Origin: Desulfurococcaceae archaeon
Lineage (GTDB): Archaea; Thermoproteota; Thermoprotei_A; Sulfolobales; NBVN01
DNA: 41,060 nucleotides
Direction: 5' to 3'
Assembly (NCBI GenBank): GCA_020832985.1
Contig: JAJHRE010000006.1
Coordinates: 1-41,060, forward strand
Part shown: one piece after another, positions 21,765-30,851 of the stretch
Layout of the letters: every line of letters begins with the position of its first letter
Numbering within the stretch: position 1 is the stretch's first letter
The notes under the pieces: model-generated
Told to the model about the DNA's origin: nothing
Database searches by the model: none
Seen by the model: the letters and a program-made list of their open reading frames with translations, nothing else
Program-made: the position numbers and the translations under genes

Positions 21765-22862
21765 ATGATTAGGTTACGTAGGGGTCAGGCAGAGATAATA
21801 GGTGGGTTGATAGTAGCCTCAGCACTACTACTAATAGTGATACCGTTAGTGATTAACCTAATGACTACGTCGACAACGATAACGACTAAGGGCTACACAA
21901 TACGTTCACAATTCGAGATAAGTAGGTGGTCTGAGAAAATACTAAGTAATAACACATACATAATTAACGTAGGTTCAGTAGATATAGAGGTAGTTAGGGT
22001 ATGGCTTAAGAACGGTACGTTAGTAGAGTATAACCCGTGGGTTAGGATACCGGTAGCATCATCAATACCTATAGAGGTATTAGGAATCACAAACATATCA
22101 GAGGTAGACTCAATAGTAACATCGAGAGGTAGGGTATTCAAACTAGAGGAGATAATACCACCACAAATAACAATACCGATACAATACCCACCACTAGGCT
22201 TAAGGAGTGAGGATATAGTTGGTGGTCAAAGTCTTAAGAATTATAGAATATATGCTAACTACTCATACGACGGATCTAAATGGAATCCTGGATATGCTGG
22301 ATTCTACGTAGATGGTGATGGTTGGTATATCTTCAATACTAGTAGTGGTCGTTGGGAGAAGATCAGTAAAACTAGTGAAATTGAATATACTGACCTAGAT
22401 AGTAATGGAGCTAGGGAACTAGTCGTTCTAGATAGTAACTTTAACGTAGTTAAGAGTTCTAAAGGTGTACCTAGACAACTATATATTAACATGACCTTTA
22501 AGGAGTTATTAAATATAGATAGTAACACATCACTTATAACAGTATTCCTTAAGTCGTTAGTAGGACTTAGTGATCAAGCAGATGTTTACGTATATATCAC
22601 AGTATTCCTAATTAAGAGCGATAATAGTTCAGTTTACATCAGCTCTCCAGCCACTCTATCATATGCTAAGGTAACGGGAGCTGGCTTTATGGTCGTTGTA
22701 TATCAAGGATATATAATATTCCCTGTAACTCAATTCGTAGGTTATTCGAAACTTCAGCAAAATCCAGGTTCTTACGATTTGATGATATCAGTTAGTGCTG
22801 TAACACAAGAGGATGTGGAAGTAAGTAGTAGTATTGAGTATGTAGCGGTAGTTAAGTATTAA
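21765..22862 (+). CDS. Large pilin-like surface protein
   Basis: 365 residues; the ATG directly follows the stop of the previous gene. The N-terminus RLRRG, then QAEIIGGLIVASALLLIVI, is a class III signal with the predicted cut after RRG. The large extracellular part has strand-rich segments and many NxS/T sites (NTS, NIS, NSS). A stretch at about residues 150-215 with repeated G-W-Y-x-F and D-x-D-x-N-G-x-R (YTDLDSNGARELVVLD) resembles a calcium-binding FG-GAP-like motif. It is probably an adhesin or minor pilin displayed together with the smaller pilin. Confidence 0.7.
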   Translation: MIRLRRGQAEIIGGLIVASALLLIVIPLVINLMTTSTTITTKGYTIRSQFEISRWSEKILSNNTYIINVGSVDIEVVRVWLKNGTLVEYNPWVRIPVASSIPIEVLGITNISEVDSIVTSRGRVFKLEEIIPPQITIPIQYPPLGLRSEDIVGGQSLKNYRIYANYSYDGSKWNPGYAGFYVDGDGWYIFNTSSGRWEKISKTSEIEYTDLDSNGARELVVLDSNFNVVKSSKGVPRQLYINMTFKELLNIDSNTSLITVFLKSLVGLSDQADVYVYITVFLIKSDNSSVYISSPATLSYAKVTGAGFMVVVYQGYIIFPVTQFVGYSKLQQNPGSYDLMISVSAVTQEDVEVSSSIEYVAVVKY

Positions 22863-22927
22863 AGATATTTTAATCCTTGGTTAATCATTACGTAAAATGC
22901 TAACGAATACTTACGTAATTACATTCT

Positions 22928-24025
22928 TTATCGAATTAACCTAGATAAGTAGTTAGTTAATGCGTTGAGGTTATTAGTGAATTCCTTATATGTTGTTAGT
23001 TCTTTCTTTATCCTCTCTATCTCCTTCTCTCTAGGTATGTATGGGTAGTTTCTAGGTTCTTCACTAGGTCTTTCGTTTGCGTATGGTCTGTTACATCCTG
23101 GGCAACCTGATGTTGTGAATGGTAACCCACTCTCTATTACCTCCTCTAACTGTCCTTTAGGTATTCCGAAGTCTACTATCTGTCCTTGTGAGTTGAATTT
23201 CATCCATTCATACCTACTTAACCCAGTGTTTATTAGGTACCTAGCTAGTTGTACCCTCCTATACTGACTTACTGGTGGTCTTACCCAACCCTCAAGTACT
23301 GAACCTTCTTCTGGGTAGAATGAGAATAGGTGTGTTTCAGCTCCTAAGTCATGTACTTGCTGTATCAGTCTTACAGCTTCCTCCTCACTTTCACCTAAAC
23401 CAACTATTAGGTGGATACCTACCCTACCCCTACCCATAACCTCAACAGCTTCTTCAACACCTTCTAAGTACCTACCCCATCTGTGGGGACTTCTAGCACT
23501 CCTACCCCTAAGTAATTCGAATACCTCCTCACTAGCACAGTCAATAGCTATACCTATACGTTCAGTACCTACATCTCTCAACTTCTTCATCCACTCCTTA
23601 GTAAATAATGATGGTGTTATCAGTGCTGAGATGGGTAGTCCAGTAGCTCTGTAGACTCTCCTAATAACCTCAACCTCAGCTTCTAACGCTTTAGGGTTAG
23701 TTATAGTTGCTACACAAACCCTGTAAGGTCTTAAAGAACAACCACTATAGTTGAACTTACCTAACCTCTCAATAATATCGTCTAAACTCCTTAAAGGCCA
23801 TTCAACACGTATTAAAGACCTACATATAGGTGTCTTACTAACCTCCCTAGCCTGACCACAGTATAAGCAATTAGCTTTACACCCATCACTAAAGTGTAGG
23901 AGTAGGTTTATACAGAATGGGTATGCATTCCTGAAGAATTTACCGTTAGTGAAACCTAACACTATATCAGCTGCAGTACTAACCCTAACGTAGTCAGGTG
24001 ATTCATGAGTCAATTGTGTAGACAT
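22928..24025 (-). CDS. Lipoyl synthase subunit, biotin-synthase-like radical SAM protein (LipS1/LipS2 type)
   Basis: 365 residues with the radical SAM motif CKANCLYC (C49, C53, C56), further cysteines at PICRS, and a C-terminal CPGCNRPYANERP that may hold an auxiliary cluster as sulfur source. It resembles biotin synthase relatives. Paired with the radical SAM gene at 24058 and next to a lipoate-protein ligase, it fits the archaeal two-protein lipoyl synthase (LipS1/LipS2), which inserts two sulfurs into octanoyl groups on carrier proteins. Which of the two it is cannot be decided here. It follows the upstream partner by 32 bases. The predicted targets, GcvH or 2-oxoacid dehydrogenase E2, are not in the window. 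Confidence 0.75.
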   Translation of the reverse strand: MSTQLTHESPDYVRVSTAADIVLGFTNGKFFRNAYPFCINLLLHFSDGCKANCLYCGQAREVSKTPICRSLIRVEWPLRSLDDIIERLGKFNYSGCSLRPYRVCVATITNPKALEAEVEVIRRVYRATGLPISALITPSLFTKEWMKKLRDVGTERIGIAIDCASEEVFELLRGRSARSPHRWGRYLEGVEEAVEVMGRGRVGIHLIVGLGESEEEAVRLIQQVHDLGAETHLFSFYPEEGSVLEGWVRPPVSQYRRVQLARYLINTGLSRYEWMKFNSQGQIVDFGIPKGQLEEVIESGLPFTTSGCPGCNRPYANERPSEEPRNYPYIPREKEIERIKKELTTYKEFTNNLNALTNYLSRLIR

Positions 24026-24057
24026 GAATAACTCCTAATTAAACTCATACGGAGTAA

Positions 24058-24948
24058 TTAATACTTAACGTATTCGTATATAGATGCGCAACACTCATGA
24101 ACTACTTTAAACGGTATACCCTTCTCAACTAAGTAGTTAAGTGTTTGAGTCATTGGGAATGCAATACCGTTGAAACCTAATTCAATAGCTCTTAACTCAA
24201 CACTTAAGTACTCCTCAGTCCTAGGCCTCATACAACCAATTGTTAGGGGTATACTACTAAGCCTCTCCCTACCATACCTAAGTACCTCTAATACGTACTC
24301 AGGTTTCGGTGGGTTTAATGACTCGTAAGGAGTTCCTGGATATGGTGTGAATACTACGAATACAGCTGCTTTAGGTGGGTTCCTATAAAGTATATCAATA
24401 GCTTTAAACTCATTACTTGGTAAACCCTTATAAAGCCCTATAATTATGTGTGGAATTACTGTTAATCCGTAGTCCTTAAGTAATTCATAAGTCCTTAAGT
24501 AGGCGTTAACGTCTTGAATACCTATGACCTCCCTCACACTACCTTCATGAACTACTAAGTCTATCAACACAGCATCAACTCCTGAATCCCTAAGCATTTT
24601 AGCCCTAACATCATCTACAGTACCTGAGTGTATGAATACCTTAAGCCCTAACCCCTTCAAATACTTAATAATCCTTAAGTACTTCTCGAAGGGTACCCTA
24701 CCAAACCTATCACAACCACCACTGAGTAAGACACCAGTGACTCCGGAATCCCTCAACCTCGTAGCTAGAGCTACTAATTCGTTAGGTCCTCCAACATGTA
24801 ACATATTATTTAGTAATCTACCGTAGCAGTGCTTACACATTAACTCACAGGTACTACCTGTTAAACTAATTGATGGGAAGTCCCTACCGTAAATACCTAA
24901 TTCAGGGACTTCATAATGTATGTTAGATGTTGCGAATACTACCAGCAA
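24058..24948 (-). CDS. Lipoyl synthase partner, radical SAM protein (LipS1/LipS2 type)
   Basis: 296 residues with CELMCKHC (C34, C38, C41), the SAM-binding GVLLSGGCDRFGRVP, and two adjacent cysteines near the end (HECCASIYEY). It belongs to the small radical SAM group once annotated as uncharacterised biotin-synthase homologues. It is first in a minus-strand operon with the other radical SAM gene and is divergent from the lipoate ligase, sharing a short promoter region of about 65 bases. Joint action as a two-component lipoyl synthase is inferred from this neighbourhood and family knowledge. Confidence 0.75.
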   Translation of the reverse strand: MLVVFATSNIHYEVPELGIYGRDFPSISLTGSTCELMCKHCYGRLLNNMLHVGGPNELVALATRLRDSGVTGVLLSGGCDRFGRVPFEKYLRIIKYLKGLGLKVFIHSGTVDDVRAKMLRDSGVDAVLIDLVVHEGSVREVIGIQDVNAYLRTYELLKDYGLTVIPHIIIGLYKGLPSNEFKAIDILYRNPPKAAVFVVFTPYPGTPYESLNPPKPEYVLEVLRYGRERLSSIPLTIGCMRPRTEEYLSVELRAIELGFNGIAFPMTQTLNYLVEKGIPFKVVHECCASIYEYVKY

Positions 24949-25013
24949 GTTATTACCTAATATAGGTGTTCAGTAAGTTTTTAAGGTGTAGTGTAAATTT
25001 CCTCAGGGTCTTA

Positions 25014-26060
25014 ATGAGTACTTGGAGATTCTTATTCCATAGGGCTCCTGACGATTACTTACTAGCTACTGAGGAAGTATTAACTAAAGGTGTTGGTCTT
25101 AGGAAATCACCACCTACAGTACGTGTTAATATCTTCGACCCACCAGCAGTACTCATAGGTTTTAACCAGGACGTATATGAGGAGGTTAATGTCGACTTAG
25201 CTAAGGAGTTAGGTTTTAGGGTTAATAGGAGGCCTTCAGGTGGTGGTACGATACTAATGTATGAAGACACACCTGGTTGGGAGTTATGGATTCCTAAGGA
25301 CTATGTAGCTCACTTAGACATAAGCTCTATGTATGAGTACTTAATAAGGATACCTATCAAGGCATTCCATAACTTAGGAGTTACTAAAGCTACGTTCAGA
25401 CCTAAGAACGATATTGAGGTTAACGGACGTAAGATATCTGGGACAGGGATATATACAGAATATGATGGGGTACTATTCTGCGGTACTGTACTACTAGACT
25501 TCAACGTAGAATTAATGCTTAAACTACTGAAACTACCTATTGAGAAGCTAAGTGATAAGGTAGTTAAGAGTTTTGAGGAGAGGTTAACTACAGTTAAACG
25601 TGAGTTAGGTTTTAAACCATCAATAGATGATGTAGTGATAGCGTTTAAGAAAGCTGTTAAGGAGGTATTAAACGTTGATTTAGTTGATGGTGATTTAAAT
25701 GAGTGGGAGTTGATGGAGTTGGAGGAAGTCATTAAGAAGTATAGGAGTGATGAGTGGGTCTACGGATTCAGGAGGGGTTCAGGATTTAATAGGGTATGTA
25801 CTCATAAAACACCTGCAGGGTTATTAAGGATTCATGTTAAGGTGTTCGAAGATGTTTTAGAAAGTATCTTAATAACTGGTGATTTCTTCACATACCCAAA
25901 CACGTTAATATATGATGTTGAGGCTAGGCTTAAGTGGGTACGTATAGATGATGTTGTTGAGGTGTTAGAGAGGTTTGGTAAGGAGGTTAACGGAACGATT
26001 CACGGGTTATCATTTAGGGAGTTAGGTAATTACATAGTGAGTTGTTGTAGGGCTGGTTAA
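25014..26060 (+). CDS. lplA: Lipoate-protein ligase with accessory domain
   Basis: 348 residues from ATG 25014; this start is preferred over GTG 24966 because the family begins at WRFLFHRAP and a TATA-like GTTTTTAAGG lies about 30 bases upstream, implying a nearly leaderless transcript. The ligase domain has RVNRRPSGGGTILMY and the adenylation lysine region NGRKISGTG. The C-terminal 90 residues (TPAGLLRIHVKVFED, GDFFTYP, GTIHGLSFREL) are the LplA accessory domain, so both parts are on one chain. It loads lipoate, or octanoate for the adjacent lipoyl synthase pair, onto carrier proteins. The next gene overlaps its stop. Confidence 0.85.
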   Translation: MSTWRFLFHRAPDDYLLATEEVLTKGVGLRKSPPTVRVNIFDPPAVLIGFNQDVYEEVNVDLAKELGFRVNRRPSGGGTILMYEDTPGWELWIPKDYVAHLDISSMYEYLIRIPIKAFHNLGVTKATFRPKNDIEVNGRKISGTGIYTEYDGVLFCGTVLLDFNVELMLKLLKLPIEKLSDKVVKSFEERLTTVKRELGFKPSIDDVVIAFKKAVKEVLNVDLVDGDLNEWELMELEEVIKKYRSDEWVYGFRRGSGFNRVCTHKTPAGLLRIHVKVFEDVLESILITGDFFTYPNTLIYDVEARLKWVRIDDVVEVLERFGKEVNGTIHGLSFRELGNYIVSCCRAG

Positions 26061-26539
26061 TGCAGGATGTAGTGAGTTACGTCATGGTCTTCATAACATC
26101 GTTACTCCCAGTAGCTGAGGTTAGGGGTTCAATACCGTTAGCGTTAATACTGTTTAACGATTTTAGTAAGAAGGTAATTGCTGTAATATTAGCTGTTATC
26201 GGGAACTTACTAGTAGCACCTATAGCGTTATCAATACTTAACTATCTAGACTCTATGATCAGGAATTTAAGGTATGTACCGTCAACTATACGTAGGACGT
26301 ACGTTAAACTACTTGAACGTGCTAGGAGGGAGGGTGTTAAGGTAGAGAGGAAGGGGCTTATAGGGTTGACTATATTCGTAGCAATACCACTACCAGCAAC
26401 TGGTGCTTGGACAGCTTCGTTAATAGTCTTCATCATGGGTTTCAACAAGCTTAAGTCGTTAATAGCTATAGAGTTAGGTGTTCTGATAGCATCAGCTATA
26501 GTACTAGTAGTAGTTGGGTTATTCCAATACGTAATCTAG
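26060..26539 (+). CDS. COG2426-type small membrane protein (putative exporter)
   Basis: 159 residues. It begins with a membrane segment containing LLPVAEVRGSIPLAL, the hallmark of this family, followed by IAVILAVIGNLLVAPIAL, a cytoplasmic charged stretch (VKLLERARREGVKVERKG) and two more hydrophobic segments (IFVAIPLPATGAWTASLI; VLIASAIVLVVVGL). It has been annotated as a putative small multidrug export protein, but its substrate is unknown. The ATG overlaps the ligase stop as TAATG, so it is co-translated with lipoate ligase. That may only be operon packing. Confidence 0.75.
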   Translation: MQDVVSYVMVFITSLLPVAEVRGSIPLALILFNDFSKKVIAVILAVIGNLLVAPIALSILNYLDSMIRNLRYVPSTIRRTYVKLLERARREGVKVERKGLIGLTIFVAIPLPATGAWTASLIVFIMGFNKLKSLIAIELGVLIASAIVLVVVGLFQYVI

Positions 26540-26545
26540 CGTTAA

Positions 26546-27775
26546 CTAAGTGTTAATCCTCCTTAAAACCTCACTAACTAACTTACTCATCGGTATTCCT
26601 AACTCCTCAGACACCCTCTTCAAATCATCGAATTCAGGTTTAACCCTAACGATATTACCTTGATTATCCATACATACCTTAACCCTAACCTTAAACTCCT
26701 TACCCCCACCACCAATACTTAATTCCCTAACCTCCCTCCTAGGAACTACATACCTACTAGTCCTTAAGACCCTAACACCTAATGTGCCTAAACCCTCAAC
26801 TAAGTACTTAGTTAACTCAGGTACTAACTCCTCCCTACATATAACCTTAACTATATGCCCAGGCCTACCCTTCTTAGTAGTTGTAGGTATTATAGCTACG
26901 TCTAAAGCACCTAGACTCAATAACTTCTCCACCACATACCCTAAGACCTCACCGGTGACGTCATCTACGTTAGTCTCAAGTACGTATACATCATCATAGC
27001 TTAACATGTTCAACTCATCTGAAGTACCTAAGATCACTCTAACGATGTTCGGTAGTTCCTTAAACACCTTACTACCACAGCCGTAACCAACTCCTTCAAC
27101 ACTCATTAACGGTAAGTACTTCACAGGCTCGAATAGAGTTACTAGTAATGCAGCACCTGTAGGTGTTGTTAACTCCTCATTAACAGGTCCACCAACTACG
27201 TAGTAATTCCTTAACTTAAGTATCTCTAACGTCACATATGCTGGACTAGGTATTAAGCCATGCTCAACCCTTACTAAACCACCACCTACAGCTACTGGTA
27301 GTGAGTACCTCCTACCCTTAAGTAAGCCTAAGTCATCTAGTATTGTGAGGGTAGCTAATACATCGAATATAGTGTCTACAGAACCTACCTCATGGAGGTG
27401 TACGTCGTAGACTGTTGAGTTATGGATTGATGCCTCAGCCTTAAGTAGGTTAATCAGTACATCCTTAGCTAACTTCATAACATCTTCATTCAAACCTAAG
27501 TCACTACCTACACGTTCGAGGTAGTTGATTAAGTCCTTACCAGTGATATGCTCCCTAACCTCACTTAATGATATCCCCACATACTTAGCCTTAAAACCAC
27601 TAACGGTACGTTCCTCAACAACTACGTTGAATTCTTTAACATGTGGTAACTTACTTAACGACCTTGACAACTCATCCAGTACTGAGGTCTTACCGCTTAA
27701 GTCTACTAAAGCAGCTACTAACATATCACCTGAGACACCAGCTAATGTAGGGTCTACAACTAATACCCTACCCAC
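26546..27775 (-). CDS. larC: LarC, nickel-pincer cofactor biosynthesis
   Basis: 409 residues. The N-terminus VLVVDPTLAGVSGDM and the motif YDVHLHEVGSVDTIFDV, then LIPSPAYVTLEIL, ELTTPTGAALL and later VYVLETNVDDVTGEVLG, are the characteristic blocks of LarC, which uses CTP to insert nickel into the pincer cofactor of lactate racemase and related enzymes. In many bacteria larC is split by a programmed frameshift; here it is one continuous gene. It overlaps larB by eight bases. LarE, the sulfur-transferring partner, and a LarA enzyme are not in the window. Confidence 0.9.
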   Translation of the reverse strand: MGRVLVVDPTLAGVSGDMLVAALVDLSGKTSVLDELSRSLSKLPHVKEFNVVVEERTVSGFKAKYVGISLSEVREHITGKDLINYLERVGSDLGLNEDVMKLAKDVLINLLKAEASIHNSTVYDVHLHEVGSVDTIFDVLATLTILDDLGLLKGRRYSLPVAVGGGLVRVEHGLIPSPAYVTLEILKLRNYYVVGGPVNEELTTPTGAALLVTLFEPVKYLPLMSVEGVGYGCGSKVFKELPNIVRVILGTSDELNMLSYDDVYVLETNVDDVTGEVLGYVVEKLLSLGALDVAIIPTTTKKGRPGHIVKVICREELVPELTKYLVEGLGTLGVRVLRTSRYVVPRREVRELSIGGGGKEFKVRVKVCMDNQGNIVRVKPEFDDLKRVSEELGIPMSKLVSEVLRRINT

Positions 27776-28553
27776 AGGACTCCCTCACAGAACTAATACG
27801 TCTACATATTAATGTTGTGAATAGTGCTGCACCGACACCGTTATCTATATTAACTACTGCAATACCTAAAGAACATGATTGAAGCATTGACATAAGTGCT
27901 GAAGTCCCAGAACCTCCGAATCCGTAACCATGTGATGTTGGGACAGCAACTACAGGTATGTCTAGTAAGGATGATATTACTGAGGGTAATGCCCCCTCCC
28001 TACCAGCAATGACTACAGCTACATCAGCGTTAAACTCCTTAACCTTCTTAACAGCGTTGATAACTCTTTGAAGTCCTGCAACACCTACGTCATAGATGTT
28101 AAGCACCTCACACCCAAACTCCTTAAGTACTGCTTCAACCTCCTCAGCAACCGGTATGTCGGCAGTACCTGCAGTAACTACAGCAACCCTACACCTCAGT
28201 AACTCACCTCTGAACCCCCTATCCCTAACTACTACTAACCCACACCTACTGTAGGTACTTACTGAGAACTCCTTACCTAACTCCTCAGAAAGTTGTGTTA
28301 GTAGTTCCTTAGGGACTCTAGATATTATCAACCTACCTAACTTAGGTGTTAAACTCTTAGCAATACTTAATAACGTGTTTAAGTCCTTACCCTCACCTAA
28401 GACTACTTCAGGAATACCCCTACGTAACTCCCTACTAATGTCGAAGACTACGTTACCTAAGTCCTCAACAGCTAATAACTTAATTAACCTCTCAGCATCA
28501 TCAATGCTTAACTCACCAGCTAATAACTTCTTAAGTATGGTCCTTAAATCCAA
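27768..28553 (-). CDS. larB: LarB, pyridinium carboxylase/hydrolase for the nickel-pincer cofactor
   Basis: 261 residues. The C-terminal half resembles AIR carboxylase (PurE-like): AVVTAGTADIPVAEE, VYDVGVAGLQRVI, VVIAGREGALPSVISSLL, PVVAVPTSHGYGFGG and an ending VVNIDNGVGAALF. LarB carboxylates nicotinate adenine dinucleotide, the first step of the pincer cofactor. The N-terminal 100 residues hold the usual LarB helical extension (LAGELSIDDAERLI). It starts at ATG 28553 and shares a divergent promoter region with trmO. Confidence 0.9.
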   Translation of the reverse strand: MDLRTILKKLLAGELSIDDAERLIKLLAVEDLGNVVFDISRELRRGIPEVVLGEGKDLNTLLSIAKSLTPKLGRLIISRVPKELLTQLSEELGKEFSVSTYSRCGLVVVRDRGFRGELLRCRVAVVTAGTADIPVAEEVEAVLKEFGCEVLNIYDVGVAGLQRVINAVKKVKEFNADVAVVIAGREGALPSVISSLLDIPVVAVPTSHGYGFGGSGTSALMSMLQSCSLGIAVVNIDNGVGAALFTTLICRRISSVRESCG

Positions 28554-28611
28554 CGTTAAAGCACCTAAATATTAATACCTTAATTTAATATAGTGTTTAT
28601 GTGAGGTCTTA

Positions 28612-29124
28612 ATGAGTGTTAAGTACTGGTTAAGACCTATAGGTATGATCCATACATCCTTAAGTGATGATGAGGTCAGGAACTCCTTAACAGGTGTTCC
28701 AGGTGTTATCGAGGTCTTCGAGGAGTTTGCTGGAGGTCTTAAAGGTATTGACGGATTCTCACATTTAATAGTTGTAACGTACCTACATAAAGTAAGTGAT
28801 GAGTTAAGGAATGTCCTTGAGGTTAGACCTAGGAGGTTATTAAGACTTGGTTTAAGTATTGATGAAATACCTACGGTTGGTGTCTTCTGTACAGACTCAC
28901 CACATAGGCCTAACCCAATAGCAATAACTATAGTTAGACTTGTAAGACGTGAAGGTAGGTTCCTCTACGTTGAGGGTTTAGACCTCTTCAACGGTACTCC
29001 AGTCATAGATTTAAGGCCCTACACACCTGATAGAGTCGTAACTAACCCCACACTACCTCAATGGTATGTAGAATTACTTAATAAGGTTAGAATGAGGAGC
29101 AGTAGTAACAACCCACCTATATAA
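28612..29124 (+). CDS. trmO: TrmO-family tRNA t6A37 N6-methyltransferase
   Basis: 170 residues. The N-terminus WLRPIGMIHTSLSDDE, the block GFSHLIVVTYLHKV, the signature CTDSPHRPNPIAITIV and LFNGTPVIDLRPYTP are typical of TrmO (TsaA/YaeB), which methylates N6-threonylcarbamoyladenosine at position 37 of certain tRNAs using SAM. It is shorter than the bacterial form, which has a C-terminal domain; archaeal members are usually this size. It starts at ATG 28612, about 25-30 bases after TTTAATATAG. Confidence 0.85.
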   Translation: MSVKYWLRPIGMIHTSLSDDEVRNSLTGVPGVIEVFEEFAGGLKGIDGFSHLIVVTYLHKVSDELRNVLEVRPRRLLRLGLSIDEIPTVGVFCTDSPHRPNPIAITIVRLVRREGRFLYVEGLDLFNGTPVIDLRPYTPDRVVTNPTLPQWYVELLNKVRMRSSSNNPPI

Positions 29125-29149
29125 TATAGGATAATTAAAAAGTATTGAT

Positions 29150-30382
29150 TTACTGAGGACTTAACTTATAACCTAAGAACCTACTTATGAATACTGTACA
29201 TGCGTTATCTCCAGAAACGTTTATTGCTGTCCTAATAGCATCTGCTATAGGGTCTATAACTAACATTATACCGACACCTTCTAACGGTAGTCCTACAACT
29301 GATAATACATATGCTAACATTATAGTCCCTCCACCAGGTATTGCTGCAGTAGCTACAGAACCTATCACAGCAGCAAGTATTATTAGTGATATGTGGTAGG
29401 GTGTTAAAGCTATCCCGAATAGTTGGGCTACGAACATAGCACTTAATGCTTGGTAAAGTGCTGTACCATCCATATTCACAGTAGCTCCTATAGGTAATGT
29501 AATCCCGAACAACTCATCAGGTACACCCATCTTCTTAGCAGCCTCCATATTATACGGTAGGGTTACTGCTGAAGACCTAGTAGTGAAGGCTATCAGGAAT
29601 GGTGTTGACTGAGCTTTAAAGTACCTTACAGGGCTTAAACCACCTAAAGCTACGAGTATTGAGTAGATGATGAAGAAGTGGAGTAGTGTGAGGCTGTATT
29701 GAGCTAGTAAGAACTTACCGTAAGCACCTAACATAACAGGTCCATACCTAATCATCAGCCATGCAGCATATGCGAATACAGCTATAGGTGCGTAATACAT
29801 GACAACCCTAACGAATGATATCATGACCTTAGAAGCTAGTGATAGGTATTGAGAGACCTTCCTACCCTCATCACCTAGTAACACTACAGCAACACCTAAC
29901 ACTATAGCGAATATTATCGTAGTCATAGAACCACCAACAGTTAGTAAGGAGTTGAAGTCTGTCTGGAAGAATGATAGTAGTACGTCAACACCTGACGGCG
30001 GTGTAGGTGGTTTATAGTCTTTAGGTGGTTGAAGACCTACTAAAGCTCCTGGAGCGAACACCTGACCTGCTAACACACCCCAGAAAGCAGCTAATGCTGA
30101 AGTCACTATATAAACTATTAAGATTAAGACTAAGACCTTACCTAACTTCTTAGCACTAGCTATAGATGATGTTGCAGCAGCTATGGTGAAGAATATCAGT
30201 AACGGTATTACAACCCTAATTAAACGTACGAATATATCACCTAGAGCTTTAAACCAATCAGCTAGTACTGTCTGGGTATCCTTAGGTAAGGTAACACTTA
30301 CAGTATATCCGAAGAGGATACCTACTACGAAGCCTACAGCTATAGCTATTAAGAGTAGCTTAGCACCCCTACCTACACTCAC
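29150..30382 (-). CDS. Dicarboxylate/amino acid:cation symporter (GltPh/SLC1 type)
   Basis: 410 residues, eight hydrophobic segments and two re-entrant loops. It has the hairpin motif TTRSSAVTLP, the sodium-site motif NMDGT, a second hairpin IPGGGTIMLAYVLS, and in the last helix DPIADAIRTAINVSGDNACT. In GltPh the corresponding Asp and Arg of the last helix bind the aspartate substrate; D and R are both kept here. It most likely takes up aspartate, glutamate or a C4-dicarboxylate with Na+ or H+. It is convergent with trmO and appears to be transcribed alone. Confidence 0.85.
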   Translation of the reverse strand: MSVGRGAKLLLIAIAVGFVVGILFGYTVSVTLPKDTQTVLADWFKALGDIFVRLIRVVIPLLIFFTIAAATSSIASAKKLGKVLVLILIVYIVTSALAAFWGVLAGQVFAPGALVGLQPPKDYKPPTPPSGVDVLLSFFQTDFNSLLTVGGSMTTIIFAIVLGVAVVLLGDEGRKVSQYLSLASKVMISFVRVVMYYAPIAVFAYAAWLMIRYGPVMLGAYGKFLLAQYSLTLLHFFIIYSILVALGGLSPVRYFKAQSTPFLIAFTTRSSAVTLPYNMEAAKKMGVPDELFGITLPIGATVNMDGTALYQALSAMFVAQLFGIALTPYHISLIILAAVIGSVATAAIPGGGTIMLAYVLSVVGLPLEGVGIMLVIDPIADAIRTAINVSGDNACTVFISRFLGYKLSPQ

Positions 30383-30613
30383 GAAACCCTCCTAACATTC
30401 TAAAAGCAGTGTTTAAAAATTTTCATGAAGTTCATGAGCATCTATAAACACTTTATAAACCGAACCTAAGCCTAATTAGAAACATTTACTACGTTAGTAA
30501 TCAGTAAGTTAACTACTGATAAATTACTTCTAAGTAGCTTTAGGGTATGAACCTAATACCTTCATAAACGGTACGTAGTTACGTAAGGGGTTAAGAGCTT
30601 CTAAACACTTTAT

Positions 30614-30745
30614 CTAATCTATGACCTTCAAATCTATGAAGAATGCGTACTCCCATAACACCTCCTTCTTAGGTCTTGACTCAATCTTAGTCAGGTTAAT
30701 ACCCTCTAAAGAATTCTCTATAGGTACTACACCGGAGTCTACCTC
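30614..30745 (-). pseudogene. Internally deleted prephenate dehydratase (pheA) relic
   Basis: One frame of 43 residues joins EVDSGVVPIENSLEG, from the catalytic domain of prephenate dehydratase, directly to NLTKIESRPKKEVLWEYAFF, the phenylalanine-binding ACT domain. In the normal protein these blocks are more than 120 residues apart. The beginning of the gene and the very end are also missing. This is therefore a deletion relic of a phenylalanine biosynthesis gene. It lies in the 470-base gap between the symporter and the protease; 30383-30613 shows nothing supported. Confidence 0.6.
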
Positions 30746-30796
30746 CTCACCGCATGTTGGAGGTTTCGTCCTTCAGGGTGGGGAGCCATCAGCGTA
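30742..30796 (+). other. GC-rich end resembling a tnpB-element RNA 3' end
   Basis: CCTCC and GGAGG around a 12-base loop form a small hairpin, followed by GTCCTTCAGGGTGGGGAGCC and ATCAG. The 11-mer GGTGGGGAGCC plus nearby ATCAG is shared with 10338-10348 in the TnpB element, and TTCAGGGTGGGGAG recalls archaeal tnpB-element right ends. No tnpB is near. It is probably a solitary element end left next to the pheA relic. Confidence 0.4.
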
Positions 30797-30851
30797 GTAT
30801 GCGACCTTAACCAACTAATAACCCCTATAAGAACTACTGTGTAGATAACTT

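Noticed and set aside
26060-26539. Calling the COG2426 protein a lipoate transporter
   Set aside because: Only gene overlap supports it; kept as a question in the findings, not as an annotation.
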